This document shows positions 41,828 through 50,028 of a stretch of DNA of 64,000 nucleotides, one piece after another (position 1 is the first letter of the stretch; the number at the start of each line of letters is the position of its first letter). A program made the position numbers and the translations under genes. The notes under the pieces were generated by a model. The model made no database searches. It was not told the DNA's origin and saw only the letters and a program-made list of their open reading frames with translations. Source of the stretch: JANJUB01 sp964586225 (GTDB taxonomy: Bacteria > Armatimonadota > Fimbriimonadia > Fimbriimonadales > Fimbriimonadaceae); assembly GCA_964586225.1 (NCBI GenBank), contig CAZPHD010000003.1:1-64000 (forward strand), given 5' to 3'.

Positions 41828-42414
41828 AACGAACTGTCTCTCTTCTGATCTTGGCGGTTGCCGCCGTCGGTGCCCAAGCCCAGTCGTTCAGCACGGTGCT
41901 GTTTGAGAACACGGTTGGGGCTACAGCCACGTTTTCAACGCTGGGCAACAGCTACACAGCGAACATCACGGGCTTTACCCTGAGTGGTAATGGCGTCATG
42001 GTTGGCGATATCGCGTGGGTTTACGACTTTGACTCGTCGCCAGTCCCTGCCTACAATGGGGTCACCATCGAGATCGGCGGGACCCTGAGCGCCAACAGCA
42101 GTCTGGAAATCATCGGCAGCGAGAAAGTCTTCGACATGTCGGGCACGCCCGTCGAAGTCCTCGACGGCTTGATCGACTTCTCGCTGACCTCAGCCGGCGG
42201 GCCGGTCGCCTTTACCTATAGCAAGAGCTTCTCGTTCTCGCAGGATGTGTCGCTCGGCCAAGCGCAAAAGGATCTGCTCCACATTCTCGTGGGTCAGAAC
42301 TCTAGCGTCACCATCGACTACATCAAGCAGAGCTACAATCCTGTCCCCGAGCCCGCGACGATGGCCGTTCTTGGTCTAGGTGTCGCCGCGCTCGCCCGAC
42401 GCCGTCGAAAGTAG
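41824..42414 (+). CDS. PEP-CTERM exported protein
   Basis: A 196-residue protein overlapping the previous gene by 4 bases. Signal peptide MKRTVSLLILAVAAVGAQA. The mature domain has FSTVLFENTVGATATFSTLG and beta strands. It ends PVPEPATMAVLGLGVAALARRRRK, nearly the same tail as the choice-of-anchor A protein at 32062. Two adjacent PEP-CTERM proteins may form one surface structure. A terminator hairpin follows. Confidence 0.8.
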   Translation: MKRTVSLLILAVAAVGAQAQSFSTVLFENTVGATATFSTLGNSYTANITGFTLSGNGVMVGDIAWVYDFDSSPVPAYNGVTIEIGGTLSANSSLEIIGSEKVFDMSGTPVEVLDGLIDFSLTSAGGPVAFTYSKSFSFSQDVSLGQAQKDLLHILVGQNSSVTIDYIKQSYNPVPEPATMAVLGLGVAALARRRRK

Positions 42415-42442
42415 ACGGAACAATCTCCGCTCATCGCCGTCT

Positions 42443-42475
42443 AAACCCCTCCTGCCTCCCGGTGGGAGGGGTTTT
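42443..42475 (+). terminator. Intrinsic terminator that doubles as the rtcB leader
   Basis: AAACCCCTCC (42443-42452) pairs with GGAGGGGTTT (42465-42474), followed by a short T run and TTCTT. It ends the PEP-CTERM transcript. The right arm GGAGGGG sits about 7 bases before the rtcB ATG, so the same bases can serve as its ribosome-binding site. Confidence 0.8.
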
Positions 42476-42478
42476 CTT

Positions 42479-43642
42479 ATGCAGATCATCGACGGTATCC
42501 CCGTGTTCGGCGATCCGGTAGATGCCGGAGCTCTGGAACAAATCAAGAACGCTCAGAAGCTTGCGGCGCGCGTTGCGTTGCTGGCCGACCATCATCTTGG
42601 CTTTGGCGTCCCCATCGGCGGCGTCGTGGCCTACCACGAGTTGGTCTCGCCATCGGGCGTCGGCTACGACATTGCTTGTGGAAACAAGGCCGTTCGCCTT
42701 GACGTGCCTGCCCGAAAGGTGCGGGCGCAGATTCACCGCATCATGGACGAGGTCGCCAAGAAGATCTCGTTCGGGCTCGCCCGCCAGAACGCGGAGCCAG
42801 TAGATCACCCGTTGTTCGACAACGACGCCTGGCAAACGATTCCTGTCCTCAAGCGAACCTACGACAAAGCACGGAACCAGCTCGGCACCGTAGGTGGCGG
42901 CAACCACTACGTGGACATCTTCATCGACGAAGCTGACCAAGTCTGGATCGGCGTCCATTTCGGGTCGCGCGGTCTGGGCCATACGATTGCAACCGAATAC
43001 ATCGAAATCTCGGCGGCGAAGGGGCAGCTTGAGGATGGCATCGCGACGCTTCATCACCGCTCAGACGCAGGTGAGGAGTATCTGTTGGCCATGGATATCG
43101 CCGGTCAATACGCCTACGCCGGGCGCGACTGGGTGTGCGAGCGGGTGGCCAAGATCATCGGCGGCAAGATTGTTGAGGAGATTCACAACCACCACAACTT
43201 CTGCTGGCGCGAGACGCACGGCGGCGATGACCTGTGGGTAGTCCGCAAGGGCGCAACTCCCGCATTTCCGGGCCAGCTTGGCTTTGTGGGCGGATCGATG
43301 GCCGAAGCCGCCGTCATTCTCCGCGGCAAGGAGAGCCCGGATAACGAACACACCTTATGCTCTACCGTGCATGGCGCGGGTCGGGTCATGAGTCGCCGAG
43401 CGGCAAAGGGTGACAAGAAGAAAGGCATCTCCGGCCGAGTCTCACCAGAGGCAATGAAGCGGGCGATGGAACAGGCGAAGGTTGTGTTGCGCGGCGGCGA
43501 TGTCGACGAGTCGATGCAAGTCTACAAGCGACTGCCCGAGGTTCTCGCCCACCACGCCGACTCGATTGAGATCGTCCATACGCTGACTCCGATCGGGGTG
43601 GCGATGGCGGGCTCCGACGTGTTTGACCCGTTCAAGGACTGA
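42479..43642 (+). CDS. RtcB-family RNA ligase
   Basis: A 387-residue protein of the shorter RtcB family. Core motifs: GVGYDIACGNKAVRL (metal/Cys loop), GTVGGGNHYVDIFI (GGGNH), VHFGSRGLGHTIATEY, IHNHHNFCWRE and CSTVHGAGRVMSRRAA (GMP-linked His region). RtcB joins 2',3'-cyclic phosphate or 3'-phosphate and 5'-OH ends with GTP and Mn2+. Start ATG 42479 is used because GGAGGGG lies just upstream in the terminator hairpin. No RtcA or archease is adjacent. Confidence 0.87.
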   Translation: MQIIDGIPVFGDPVDAGALEQIKNAQKLAARVALLADHHLGFGVPIGGVVAYHELVSPSGVGYDIACGNKAVRLDVPARKVRAQIHRIMDEVAKKISFGLARQNAEPVDHPLFDNDAWQTIPVLKRTYDKARNQLGTVGGGNHYVDIFIDEADQVWIGVHFGSRGLGHTIATEYIEISAAKGQLEDGIATLHHRSDAGEEYLLAMDIAGQYAYAGRDWVCERVAKIIGGKIVEEIHNHHNFCWRETHGGDDLWVVRKGATPAFPGQLGFVGGSMAEAAVILRGKESPDNEHTLCSTVHGAGRVMSRRAAKGDKKKGISGRVSPEAMKRAMEQAKVVLRGGDVDESMQVYKRLPEVLAHHADSIEIVHTLTPIGVAMAGSDVFDPFKD

Positions 43643-43721
43643 TCTCAATGCTCAAGGTGGCGGTGCTGAACTGAAATCAGCTCCGTCGCCTTGACTACTT
43701 CAGCATGACTGACGCACGTGG

Positions 43722-44249
43722 CTAGGCCTCAATGAGCGCCTGACACTTCCGGCGAATTCGCTGCATGGCATTGTCCACACGCTTGACACCGCAGTTCAGG
43801 TCCTTCGAAATCTCTTGATACGTTAAGCCCTGACCAAACGCGAGGGCAACTCGGCGCTCCAGTTCGGTCAGGTGAAGCTCCGCCAACGAAAGGCCAGGCT
43901 GGGGCATGGTCACCGGCACGGCTTCGACAGACTTGCAGATGGGCACCGCCCGCGAGCGACGTTCGCTCTGCGTCACGGTGATCAGCCGACGCCGAACGCA
44001 AATCTCGGCAAAGGCCGCGAAACCCGCACTTCGCTGTTCGTCGTACCGTTGGATGGCCCCCAGCAAGCTGACCATGCCTTCCTGAACAAGGTCGTCTCGA
44101 TCGGACCCCGTTAGCCCAAAGGTACGAACCTTGGCTTCGACGAGGGGCCGATAACGATCAAGAAGCCTCTGCTCAGCATCGCGCTCACGACGCTTAGCGC
44201 GCCGCAACAGCTCTTGCTCCCAATGCACATGAGGACAGATACCGCCCAT
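43722..44249 (-). CDS. Alternative RNA polymerase sigma factor (SigH-like)
   Basis: A 175-residue sigma factor. Region 2: LLDRYRPLVEAKVRTFGLTGSDRDDLVQEGMVSLLGAIQRYDE, the core-binding and -10 recognition helices. Region 4: LTELERRVALAFGQGLTYQEISKDLNCGVKRVDNAMQRIRRK. The order and the SDRDDLVQEG motif resemble B. subtilis SigH. ATG 44249 is chosen: TTGACA-N17-TACAAT (44294-44266) lies upstream with ~16 bases of leader. No anti-sigma gene is adjacent. Confidence 0.85.
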   Translation of the reverse strand: MGGICPHVHWEQELLRRAKRRERDAEQRLLDRYRPLVEAKVRTFGLTGSDRDDLVQEGMVSLLGAIQRYDEQRSAGFAAFAEICVRRRLITVTQSERRSRAVPICKSVEAVPVTMPQPGLSLAELHLTELERRVALAFGQGLTYQEISKDLNCGVKRVDNAMQRIRRKCQALIEA

Positions 44250-44265
44250 AGAACCTAACCGTCCT

Positions 44266-44294
44266 ATTGTAGTGAATTCTTGACCGGATGTCAA
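44266..44294 (-). promoter_or_regulatory. Strong promoter of the sigma factor gene
   Basis: On the minus strand TTGACA (44294-44289) and TACAAT (44271-44266) are exactly 17 bases apart. The -35 overlaps the stop codon of the uridine kinase gene. Consensus spacing and sequence suggest housekeeping transcription. Confidence 0.75.
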
Positions 44295-44902
44295 GGCGTT
44301 TCTTGTAGATTTTTTGTAACCCACGCCGCGACCGAATCGAACGCCGAGTCATCGCTATCGCCCGTTGATACCACCAAGTCGGCGTACGCGCGGGTCGGCA
44401 ACACGTACCGTTCCTGATTTGGGCGGACGTGCGTGTGATAACGCAGCAGCGCATCTTCGGCGGTTCGGTGAAACTGCTCCAGGTCGCGATGCAGCCGCCT
44501 CCGGAAACACGTCGGCTCGTCGGTGTCTACGAACACTTTGAGCGCAGCCATCGTGCGGATCGGCTCCCACGCGAGCGCGAACAAGCCTTCGAGAACGATG
44601 AGCGGTTGCGGACTGACCGTAAGGGTTTCGGGGTGCCGAACGAACGCAGGGTGATCGTAGATAGGCTGCGGAATCGCCTCTCCCCGTAGTAGGCGCGCCA
44701 GGTGGTCGGCCAGCAGGTTGTCTTCGATCGCAGCCGGTGAATCATAGTTCAGCAGCCTTCGTTGCTCAAGTGGAACGTCCTCGAAGCCGCGGTAGTAGTC
44801 GTCAATCGACAGGCGGGCGGTCGGGAAAGAGTCCGCGAGGCGCCGGGCAAGGGTGGTCTTACCGGACCCGGAAACGCCGGCGATGAGCACCAGTTGGCTC
44901 AT
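44291..44902 (-). CDS. udk: Uridine kinase family protein
   Basis: A 203-residue P-loop kinase with LVLIAGVSGSGKTTLARRLADSF (Walker A), SIDDYYRG and the late LIVLEGLFALAWEPIRTMAALKVFVDTDEP. This is the uridine/cytidine or phosphoribulokinase-like family, salvaging pyrimidine nucleosides with ATP or GTP. The catalytic Asp pair DDYY is intact. It overlaps the small membrane protein gene by 4 bases. Confidence 0.87.
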   Translation of the reverse strand: MSQLVLIAGVSGSGKTTLARRLADSFPTARLSIDDYYRGFEDVPLEQRRLLNYDSPAAIEDNLLADHLARLLRGEAIPQPIYDHPAFVRHPETLTVSPQPLIVLEGLFALAWEPIRTMAALKVFVDTDEPTCFRRRLHRDLEQFHRTAEDALLRYHTHVRPNQERYVLPTRAYADLVVSTGDSDDSAFDSVAAWVTKNLQETP

Positions 44903-45228
44903 TCCGACTTCGGTTCCGGAGGCGACTTAGGTGAGCGTGAGTCCGCGTAGAGGCGAATCCCACGGTTGGCCGTCATGCCGCCCACCAGGGCCATAACGAG
45001 GAGCAGAAGCACTTTGATGACCACCGAGCCTAAGATAGCCCCGGCGTTGTTCAAGTCAAAGTCATTCGCCTTGGTGAGCCCAAGGAGTTGGTTGGGATCT
45101 TGCGAGAACAGGTCGTTCGCAAGTCGAAAGGTGAAGACGAGAATCGCGACACCGGCGAGGAACACGACGATGCCGAAGAAGCCGCCCGCCGCCCCGCTAG
45201 GGCCCCGCGGTTCTGCCATCAACCGCAC
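44899..45228 (-). CDS. Hypothetical two-span membrane protein
   Basis: A 109-residue protein with two spans: FFGIVVFLAGVAILVFTFRLA and VVIKVLLLLVMALVGGMTANRGIRLYA. A short soluble loop (NQLLGLTKANDFDLNNAG) lies between them. No family recognised. It is coupled to the uridine kinase gene by ATGA. Confidence 0.6.
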   Translation of the reverse strand: MRLMAEPRGPSGAAGGFFGIVVFLAGVAILVFTFRLANDLFSQDPNQLLGLTKANDFDLNNAGAILGSVVIKVLLLLVMALVGGMTANRGIRLYADSRSPKSPPEPKSE

Positions 45229-45276
45229 CTCTGGAGGCTCTTCATCTGGTTCAAGAGGATACCCGCCGGAACGAAA

Positions 45277-45307
45277 AAGGCCGCCGGAGCAGAGCTCCGG
45301 CGGCCTT
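45277..45307 (-). terminator. Intrinsic terminator of the metalloprotease gene
   Basis: AAGGCCGCCGGAGC and GCTCCGGCGGCCTT (45277-45290 and 45294-45307) form a perfect 14-bp stem with loop AGA. On the minus strand the stem is followed by five T (45278-45274), a textbook terminator 10 bases past the protease stop. Confidence 0.9.
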
Positions 45308-45316
45308 CATGTGCGT

Positions 45317-48300
45317 TTACGGATTCAGGTTCAGCAAGGCACCGGCACCCTTGTTGGCGTAGATCGCCCAGATGCCCACGAATACCTGGCTGTGGTAGGT
45401 CTTCGTCGTGATGTTGAACGAGCCCGTCGTCTGACCCGCCGGGACCACCACGCTCACGGGAACCTGGACGATTCCCGGAACGCCCGACTTGATCTGAACC
45501 ACCAAGCCGCCCGCCGGAGCCGGACCGTTCAACGTGAACGAGCCCGTCGATCCCTGGCCGGAGTTCACCGAGCTGGGATTCAGCGTGACCGAGATCGGCT
45601 GCGGCGGAATCACCGTGACCGTTCCCGAAACACTGAGACCATTCGCGGTCGCCGTAATCGTGTTCAGGTTGGTCGACGCCACCGGCGTCGAGTTGATCGT
45701 GAACACACCACTGAACTTACCAGCGGCGGCGACCACATTTGACGGAATCGTCACCGCGTTTCCGGTCGTTCGGGCCAAGGCGATCGTCAAGCCACCCGCC
45801 GGAGCCGGAGCATTGAGATAGACCGCCGCAGTCGCCGACTGGCCACCCGTCAGCGTCTTGGGGAAGATCGCGATGGAGGTCGGGCCATTGGCAACCACCG
45901 TGAAGGTCTGAGCGCCGCTCGTTCCTCCGCCGGGAGCCGGGTTCACGACTTGAACCGTTCGCGTACCGGGGGTCGAAATCTCCGCGGCACCAATCGTGGT
46001 TCGAAGTTGCGTCGGGCTCACGAAGATGGTCGCACGCTGCACGCCATTCCACGCGATCTTCGACGTGCTGACGAAGTTTGTGCCGTTCACGGTGAGCGTG
46101 AAGGCGGTGCTTCCTGCCGCGCGGTTCGTCGGGCTGATCGAGGTCGTAGTCGGGGCCGGATTCGTGATCGTGAAGTCAACCTCGTTCGAAGTGCCTCCAC
46201 CCGGAGCCGGCGTGACGACGCGAACCTTCAGCATCTGCGCGAAGGCCACATCGCTTGAGCTGATCGTTGCTCGAAGCTCGTTCGCGTTCACGAACGTGGT
46301 CGGTCGATCCGCGCCAAACCACTGAACCTTCGAAGTCGGCACGAACTTGTCGCCATTGACGGTCAGCGTGAATCCTCCGCTACCGGCGGTGCGGGTGGTT
46401 GGACTGATCGTGGTGACGACAGGCGGCTCGGCCGAAGTGTCGGGCGTGATCGTAAAGTTGGCGTTCGAGATGTCGTAGAAGCCACTTCCCGAAGCACTTT
46501 CAACGATGATGCGAGCCTGGTTCGTGTCGATGTTATTCGGCAGGAGAACCGTCTGGCTTCCGTCGTTCGGCGTATTGGCCAGGAGCACCAGCGCGGTACC
46601 GTTGCCATAGCTGGTTCCGCCATCCGTGGAGAGCAGGATGTTGACGTTCGGAGCGGTGCTACCACCGGCGTCCCAAGTCACGTTCTGGCTCGAGTTGCCC
46701 AGCCACGCCTCACCGCCGTTCGGCGAAGTCACGGCAAACGGCGCACCTGTCACGGTAACGACCATCTCGTCAATTGTGTGAGCACCACCGCCCGCGCGGT
46801 TATCGCGCGCCGTCACGCGGAACTTCATCGTTCGGTCGTTGGTGACCATCGGCTCCCAGCGATCCGTCGTCCCCGCGAGCACCGTCGCCAGCTTGGGGAA
46901 GAACCGAGTGTTCGAGGCGCTCGGGTTCAGGGAGCGATACAACACGCCGGTCACCGGGTTATTGCCGAGATCAAACTGCTCCCAGCAGAACGTCAGCGGG
47001 TCGTTGTTGGGGTCAGCGCCGGTCGCCGTGAGCTTGAACGGAGTATTGCGCGGAATAGTGATATCCGCGTTCGCACTAACGGTTGGGGGCGAGTTTGGAG
47101 TGACCGACTCGGTGCCACCCGAAGCCGCATTGTTCCGCCACGCTACGATCTGATCGAGATTATGCGTGTGGAAATACGGGTCGGAGTTGTTCTGGACGTT
47201 ATCGCCGCCGCAGATGCCCGCGTAAGCCATGATCGTCGTGCCCGAACCCGGCTCGTAGTCGTTGCCGGCATCGAAGCCGCCGCCGCAGTTGGCAAACGTG
47301 TGCCGACCGCCAAACTGGTGACCCATCTCGTGGGCTACGTAGTCGACATCGAACGGATCGCCGACTGGAGAATCGAGTCCCGTCACGCCTTGTGCCTTGA
47401 TCCCCGTTCTTCCGACCGAGTTGAGCGCGGCAACACCTCCAGGACCGGTGCCGAACACGTGGCCCATGTCGTAGTTCGCGTCGCCCACCGACGCATCCGT
47501 TTCCGTTTGATTCTGGGCGAGCATCGCAAAGACGTCAAGGTTCGAATACGGATCAGTGTTCGGGTCGGTCCATGCCTTCGAGTAGATCAGGTTGAGGTGA
47601 ATTCCGACGTCGATGTTGTAGATGCTGTTCTCGCGATTGATCGTGGTGATGATCGCTGCCAGCGCGGATGTTTCGCCACCATGGAACGCCGTGTACTCGC
47701 CGGTCGCGTTCATCGCAAGCCGGTAGGTCTTGAGCGTATTGCCCACGTTGAGAATTTTGAACACGTCCGAGGCAAGGCCCACCCGATTGAGGTTGAACCC
47801 GTCGTTGTTCGGCGTGAAGCAACGGAACTGACGAGGAGCCGTGTTGTCTCGCCGATAGTAGACGAACACACCGTCCTGCTTTCCGCGGCCCAACGGTTCG
47901 ATCACGAACGAGCCGCCATCGGTGCCACGCACGAAGCCATGGAATCCGTTCGGGCCAATGTCAAGTCGACCGCTTTCATGCGGATTCAGAATGCCCTGAA
48001 CTCGGTAGGTTTTGACGCCACCCGCCTTAGCCGCAACTTGGGGCGACATGATGGGGGACTCGACGACCTTGTATTTCCGAATCGATCCGTCGGGCATCGG
48101 CAAGTCCATCACCGAGTAGGTGTTGATCACGCCGCGATCTTCCAACGGAGCGCGGCTGAGATCGGCTCTCAGTGCGACGGGGTCAACTCGGAAGGTCTGA
48201 TAAGTGTCGATCCAAGAAGCGAACGGCTTCGTCGTCTGGTCCACGGACAACGAGGCTTTTCGCCAGAGTGCCGACCCGTCCGACGATTGGGCCATCGCAT

Positions 48301-48355
48301 TTACGGAGGCCATGGTCGCCAGGGCGGCGAGCGTCAAACAAAACGTAGTGCGCAT
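45317..48355 (-). CDS. Secreted M12-type metalloprotease with Ig-like repeats
   Basis: About 1012 residues. ATG 48355 gives signal peptide MRTTFCLTLAALATMASVNAMAQ. The reprolysin-like domain holds VAHEMGHQFGGRHTF, the zinc-binding HExxHxxGxxH site. A cadherin-like/Ig segment follows. Two ~85-residue IPT/TIG-like repeats (PPVVTTISPTTRTAGSGGFTLTVNG and PTTTSISPTNRAAGSTAFTLTVNG) and two Ig-like repeats (LNAPAPAGGLTIALART and LNGPAPAGGLVVQIKSG) follow. It likely degrades extracellular protein or remodels the envelope. Upstream GGGAGCAGG serves as ribosome-binding site. Confidence 0.87.
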   Translation of the reverse strand: MRTTFCLTLAALATMASVNAMAQSSDGSALWRKASLSVDQTTKPFASWIDTYQTFRVDPVALRADLSRAPLEDRGVINTYSVMDLPMPDGSIRKYKVVESPIMSPQVAAKAGGVKTYRVQGILNPHESGRLDIGPNGFHGFVRGTDGGSFVIEPLGRGKQDGVFVYYRRDNTAPRQFRCFTPNNDGFNLNRVGLASDVFKILNVGNTLKTYRLAMNATGEYTAFHGGETSALAAIITTINRENSIYNIDVGIHLNLIYSKAWTDPNTDPYSNLDVFAMLAQNQTETDASVGDANYDMGHVFGTGPGGVAALNSVGRTGIKAQGVTGLDSPVGDPFDVDYVAHEMGHQFGGRHTFANCGGGFDAGNDYEPGSGTTIMAYAGICGGDNVQNNSDPYFHTHNLDQIVAWRNNAASGGTESVTPNSPPTVSANADITIPRNTPFKLTATGADPNNDPLTFCWEQFDLGNNPVTGVLYRSLNPSASNTRFFPKLATVLAGTTDRWEPMVTNDRTMKFRVTARDNRAGGGAHTIDEMVVTVTGAPFAVTSPNGGEAWLGNSSQNVTWDAGGSTAPNVNILLSTDGGTSYGNGTALVLLANTPNDGSQTVLLPNNIDTNQARIIVESASGSGFYDISNANFTITPDTSAEPPVVTTISPTTRTAGSGGFTLTVNGDKFVPTSKVQWFGADRPTTFVNANELRATISSSDVAFAQMLKVRVVTPAPGGGTSNEVDFTITNPAPTTTSISPTNRAAGSTAFTLTVNGTNFVSTSKIAWNGVQRATIFVSPTQLRTTIGAAEISTPGTRTVQVVNPAPGGGTSGAQTFTVVANGPTSIAIFPKTLTGGQSATAAVYLNAPAPAGGLTIALARTTGNAVTIPSNVVAAAGKFSGVFTINSTPVASTNLNTITATANGLSVSGTVTVIPPQPISVTLNPSSVNSGQGSTGSFTLNGPAPAGGLVVQIKSGVPGIVQVPVSVVVPAGQTTGSFNITTKTYHSQVFVGIWAIYANKGAGALLNLNP

Positions 48356-48487
48356 AGTGATCCTGCTCCCAATTTCCTTGAGTGTTCTAGTATAGGCCGA
48401 AGTCAAGGAAGAATACGGGTGTTTCCCCCAAAAAAACTTGACGGCTCGGCTCGCCCTTGGAGTTCGGCCCGGGCGAGCATTGTTGGG

Positions 48488-48904
48488 CTACGGCGAGCGA
48501 AGGCCAACTTGCAATGTGCGTTCAGTCGCCGACGGCTCATGACGGGCCTTCCAGGTGATCGTCATCGGCGCCGAACTATCCCATCGATACATCTTGCGTG
48601 TGAAGGTGATCGGAGTGTTCAGCGCGACCGCGATGTCGAAGTCATTGGTCGCCGGCGACGGGCTGCAGGTGGTCGCAGTTTCCCAGGTGATTCGAACCAT
48701 GCCCGCGAACGTCCCCACGGGAGTAATCGTAAACACGACATCCTGCGACAAGGTGTTGTTGGGCATGGTGACAAGGACAGGGGCGGCCGTGAAGGTAAAC
48801 GGACCCGCTGGGGGCTGGCTCGCCGGAGCCGGGGGACCCGGACAAGAGGTCCCCTGTAGGGCCACGGCGACCAGTGCCAAGCAGACAATGCGCACGTGCT
48901 TCAT
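48488..48904 (-). CDS. Lipoprotein with Ig-like domain
   Basis: A 138-residue protein with lipobox LQGTSC, a Pro-rich spacer and one beta-sandwich domain (FTFTAAPVLVTMPNNTLSQDVVFTITPVGTFAGMVRITWE ... TFTRKMYRWDSSAPMTITWKARHEPSATERTLQVGL). That domain is a paralogue of the last domain of the next gene. It overlaps that gene by 4 bases. Probably surface exposed; function unknown. Confidence 0.65.
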   Translation of the reverse strand: MKHVRIVCLALVAVALQGTSCPGPPAPASQPPAGPFTFTAAPVLVTMPNNTLSQDVVFTITPVGTFAGMVRITWETATTCSPSPATNDFDIAVALNTPITFTRKMYRWDSSAPMTITWKARHEPSATERTLQVGLRSP

Positions 48905-49992
48905 GGGTTCTTTACCAGTGTCGTGAGTGACCGGCTCGTGGCGCTCGCCTGATGGGTTGCCGTGAACACAACCGAGATGTCATCGGTCCCAATGAACCTT
49001 GTAAACCGCCGCGTAAAGGTGGTCGGTCCAGCTGGGCTCACGGTAAATGATTCGTCGTCGGACGTCGGGAAGATTTCAACCTCGCCACTCGCCTGTTGCG
49101 ATACCACTACCGCGCCCGAAAACCCATTGACACTGGTCAGTGTGTACGTGACCGGAGCCGACATTTGATATGCCGCCGAGGTCACTTGTGACGGAGTTGC
49201 CGTGAAGGTGAAGTGAGGGGTTCCCGTGCCAGCGTTCACGGTGATCGGCAGGCTGGCAATATGGTACGACTTCTGACTCCAACTCGTCGTAGCCACGATT
49301 GAGCTAGATGCGGGGCCAGCGTTGGCACTCGCGCTGACCGTGACCAACTGGGTCGCCGGTGTTATCGAACCTTGCGCAAGATTGACCACAAACGTCTTGG
49401 GTGAGAGCGTCAGGCCCGCGAGCGTGGTGTCGAGGGTCACCAAGACACTTCCCGACGTGTTACCCCTTGGTAGGACACCCACATTGATCGAAGCGGACGT
49501 GCCCCGGTTCATAACGAGGGTGCTTGGGTCAAACGTAATACTGACCAGATTGGGCACGACCTCGACCGTTTGTTCGTTCGAAGTAAACACACTCTTGTCC
49601 AAGAACGCCGTATGGTCGGTCCGTCGGGCGCTGATCGGGCCAATCAGGTATCCCGACGCGGGTGTGCGGACATTGAAGGTCGTTGAGGCGGTTCCTGTTG
49701 CGGGGATCACAACCGTCTGGGTGGCCGGTGTCACCGTGCAGCCCGCGGGGACCATGGGCGTGACGATCACACTCAGGCCCGTCCGCTCCGATGGGTCGGG
49801 GTTTACGTAGACGGTGATGGCAAAGGTCTCGTCGGTCGCCGAAACTTTGGGAACACCTTCAATGTAAATGTAGGTCGGACGCGGTGGGTTGTTGCCGCCC
49901 CCAAACAGTGGGCAACCAAACAGCACGAAGAGGCCTAGGAAGAACAGCACGTTCCGATACGTGATCGGGCGCATCTCGCGGTTTCGCTTCAT
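48901..49992 (-). CDS. Lipoprotein with three Ig-like domains
   Basis: A 363-residue protein with lipobox LFVLFGC and three beta-sandwich domains: YIEGVPKVSATDETFAITVYVN, LVSITFDPSTLVMNRGTSASINV and HFTFTATPSQVTSAAYQMSAPV. The last resembles the domain in the downstream lipoprotein (TFTRRFTRFIGTDDISVVFTATHQASATSRSL). Possible adhesin or surface scaffold. ATG 49992 gives MKRNREMRP; a start at the second Met is possible. Confidence 0.65.
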   Translation of the reverse strand: MKRNREMRPITYRNVLFFLGLFVLFGCPLFGGGNNPPRPTYIYIEGVPKVSATDETFAITVYVNPDPSERTGLSVIVTPMVPAGCTVTPATQTVVIPATGTASTTFNVRTPASGYLIGPISARRTDHTAFLDKSVFTSNEQTVEVVPNLVSITFDPSTLVMNRGTSASINVGVLPRGNTSGSVLVTLDTTLAGLTLSPKTFVVNLAQGSITPATQLVTVSASANAGPASSSIVATTSWSQKSYHIASLPITVNAGTGTPHFTFTATPSQVTSAAYQMSAPVTYTLTSVNGFSGAVVVSQQASGEVEIFPTSDDESFTVSPAGPTTFTRRFTRFIGTDDISVVFTATHQASATSRSLTTLVKNP

Positions 49993-50028
49993 GCACCTCA
50001 GGATAGAAGCGCCATCGTCACAGGATCG

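Noticed and set aside
46778..48859. 693-codon plus-strand ORF opposite the metalloprotease
   Set aside because: Low-complexity Arg/Val-rich translation with no domains, complementary to a clear zinc protease.
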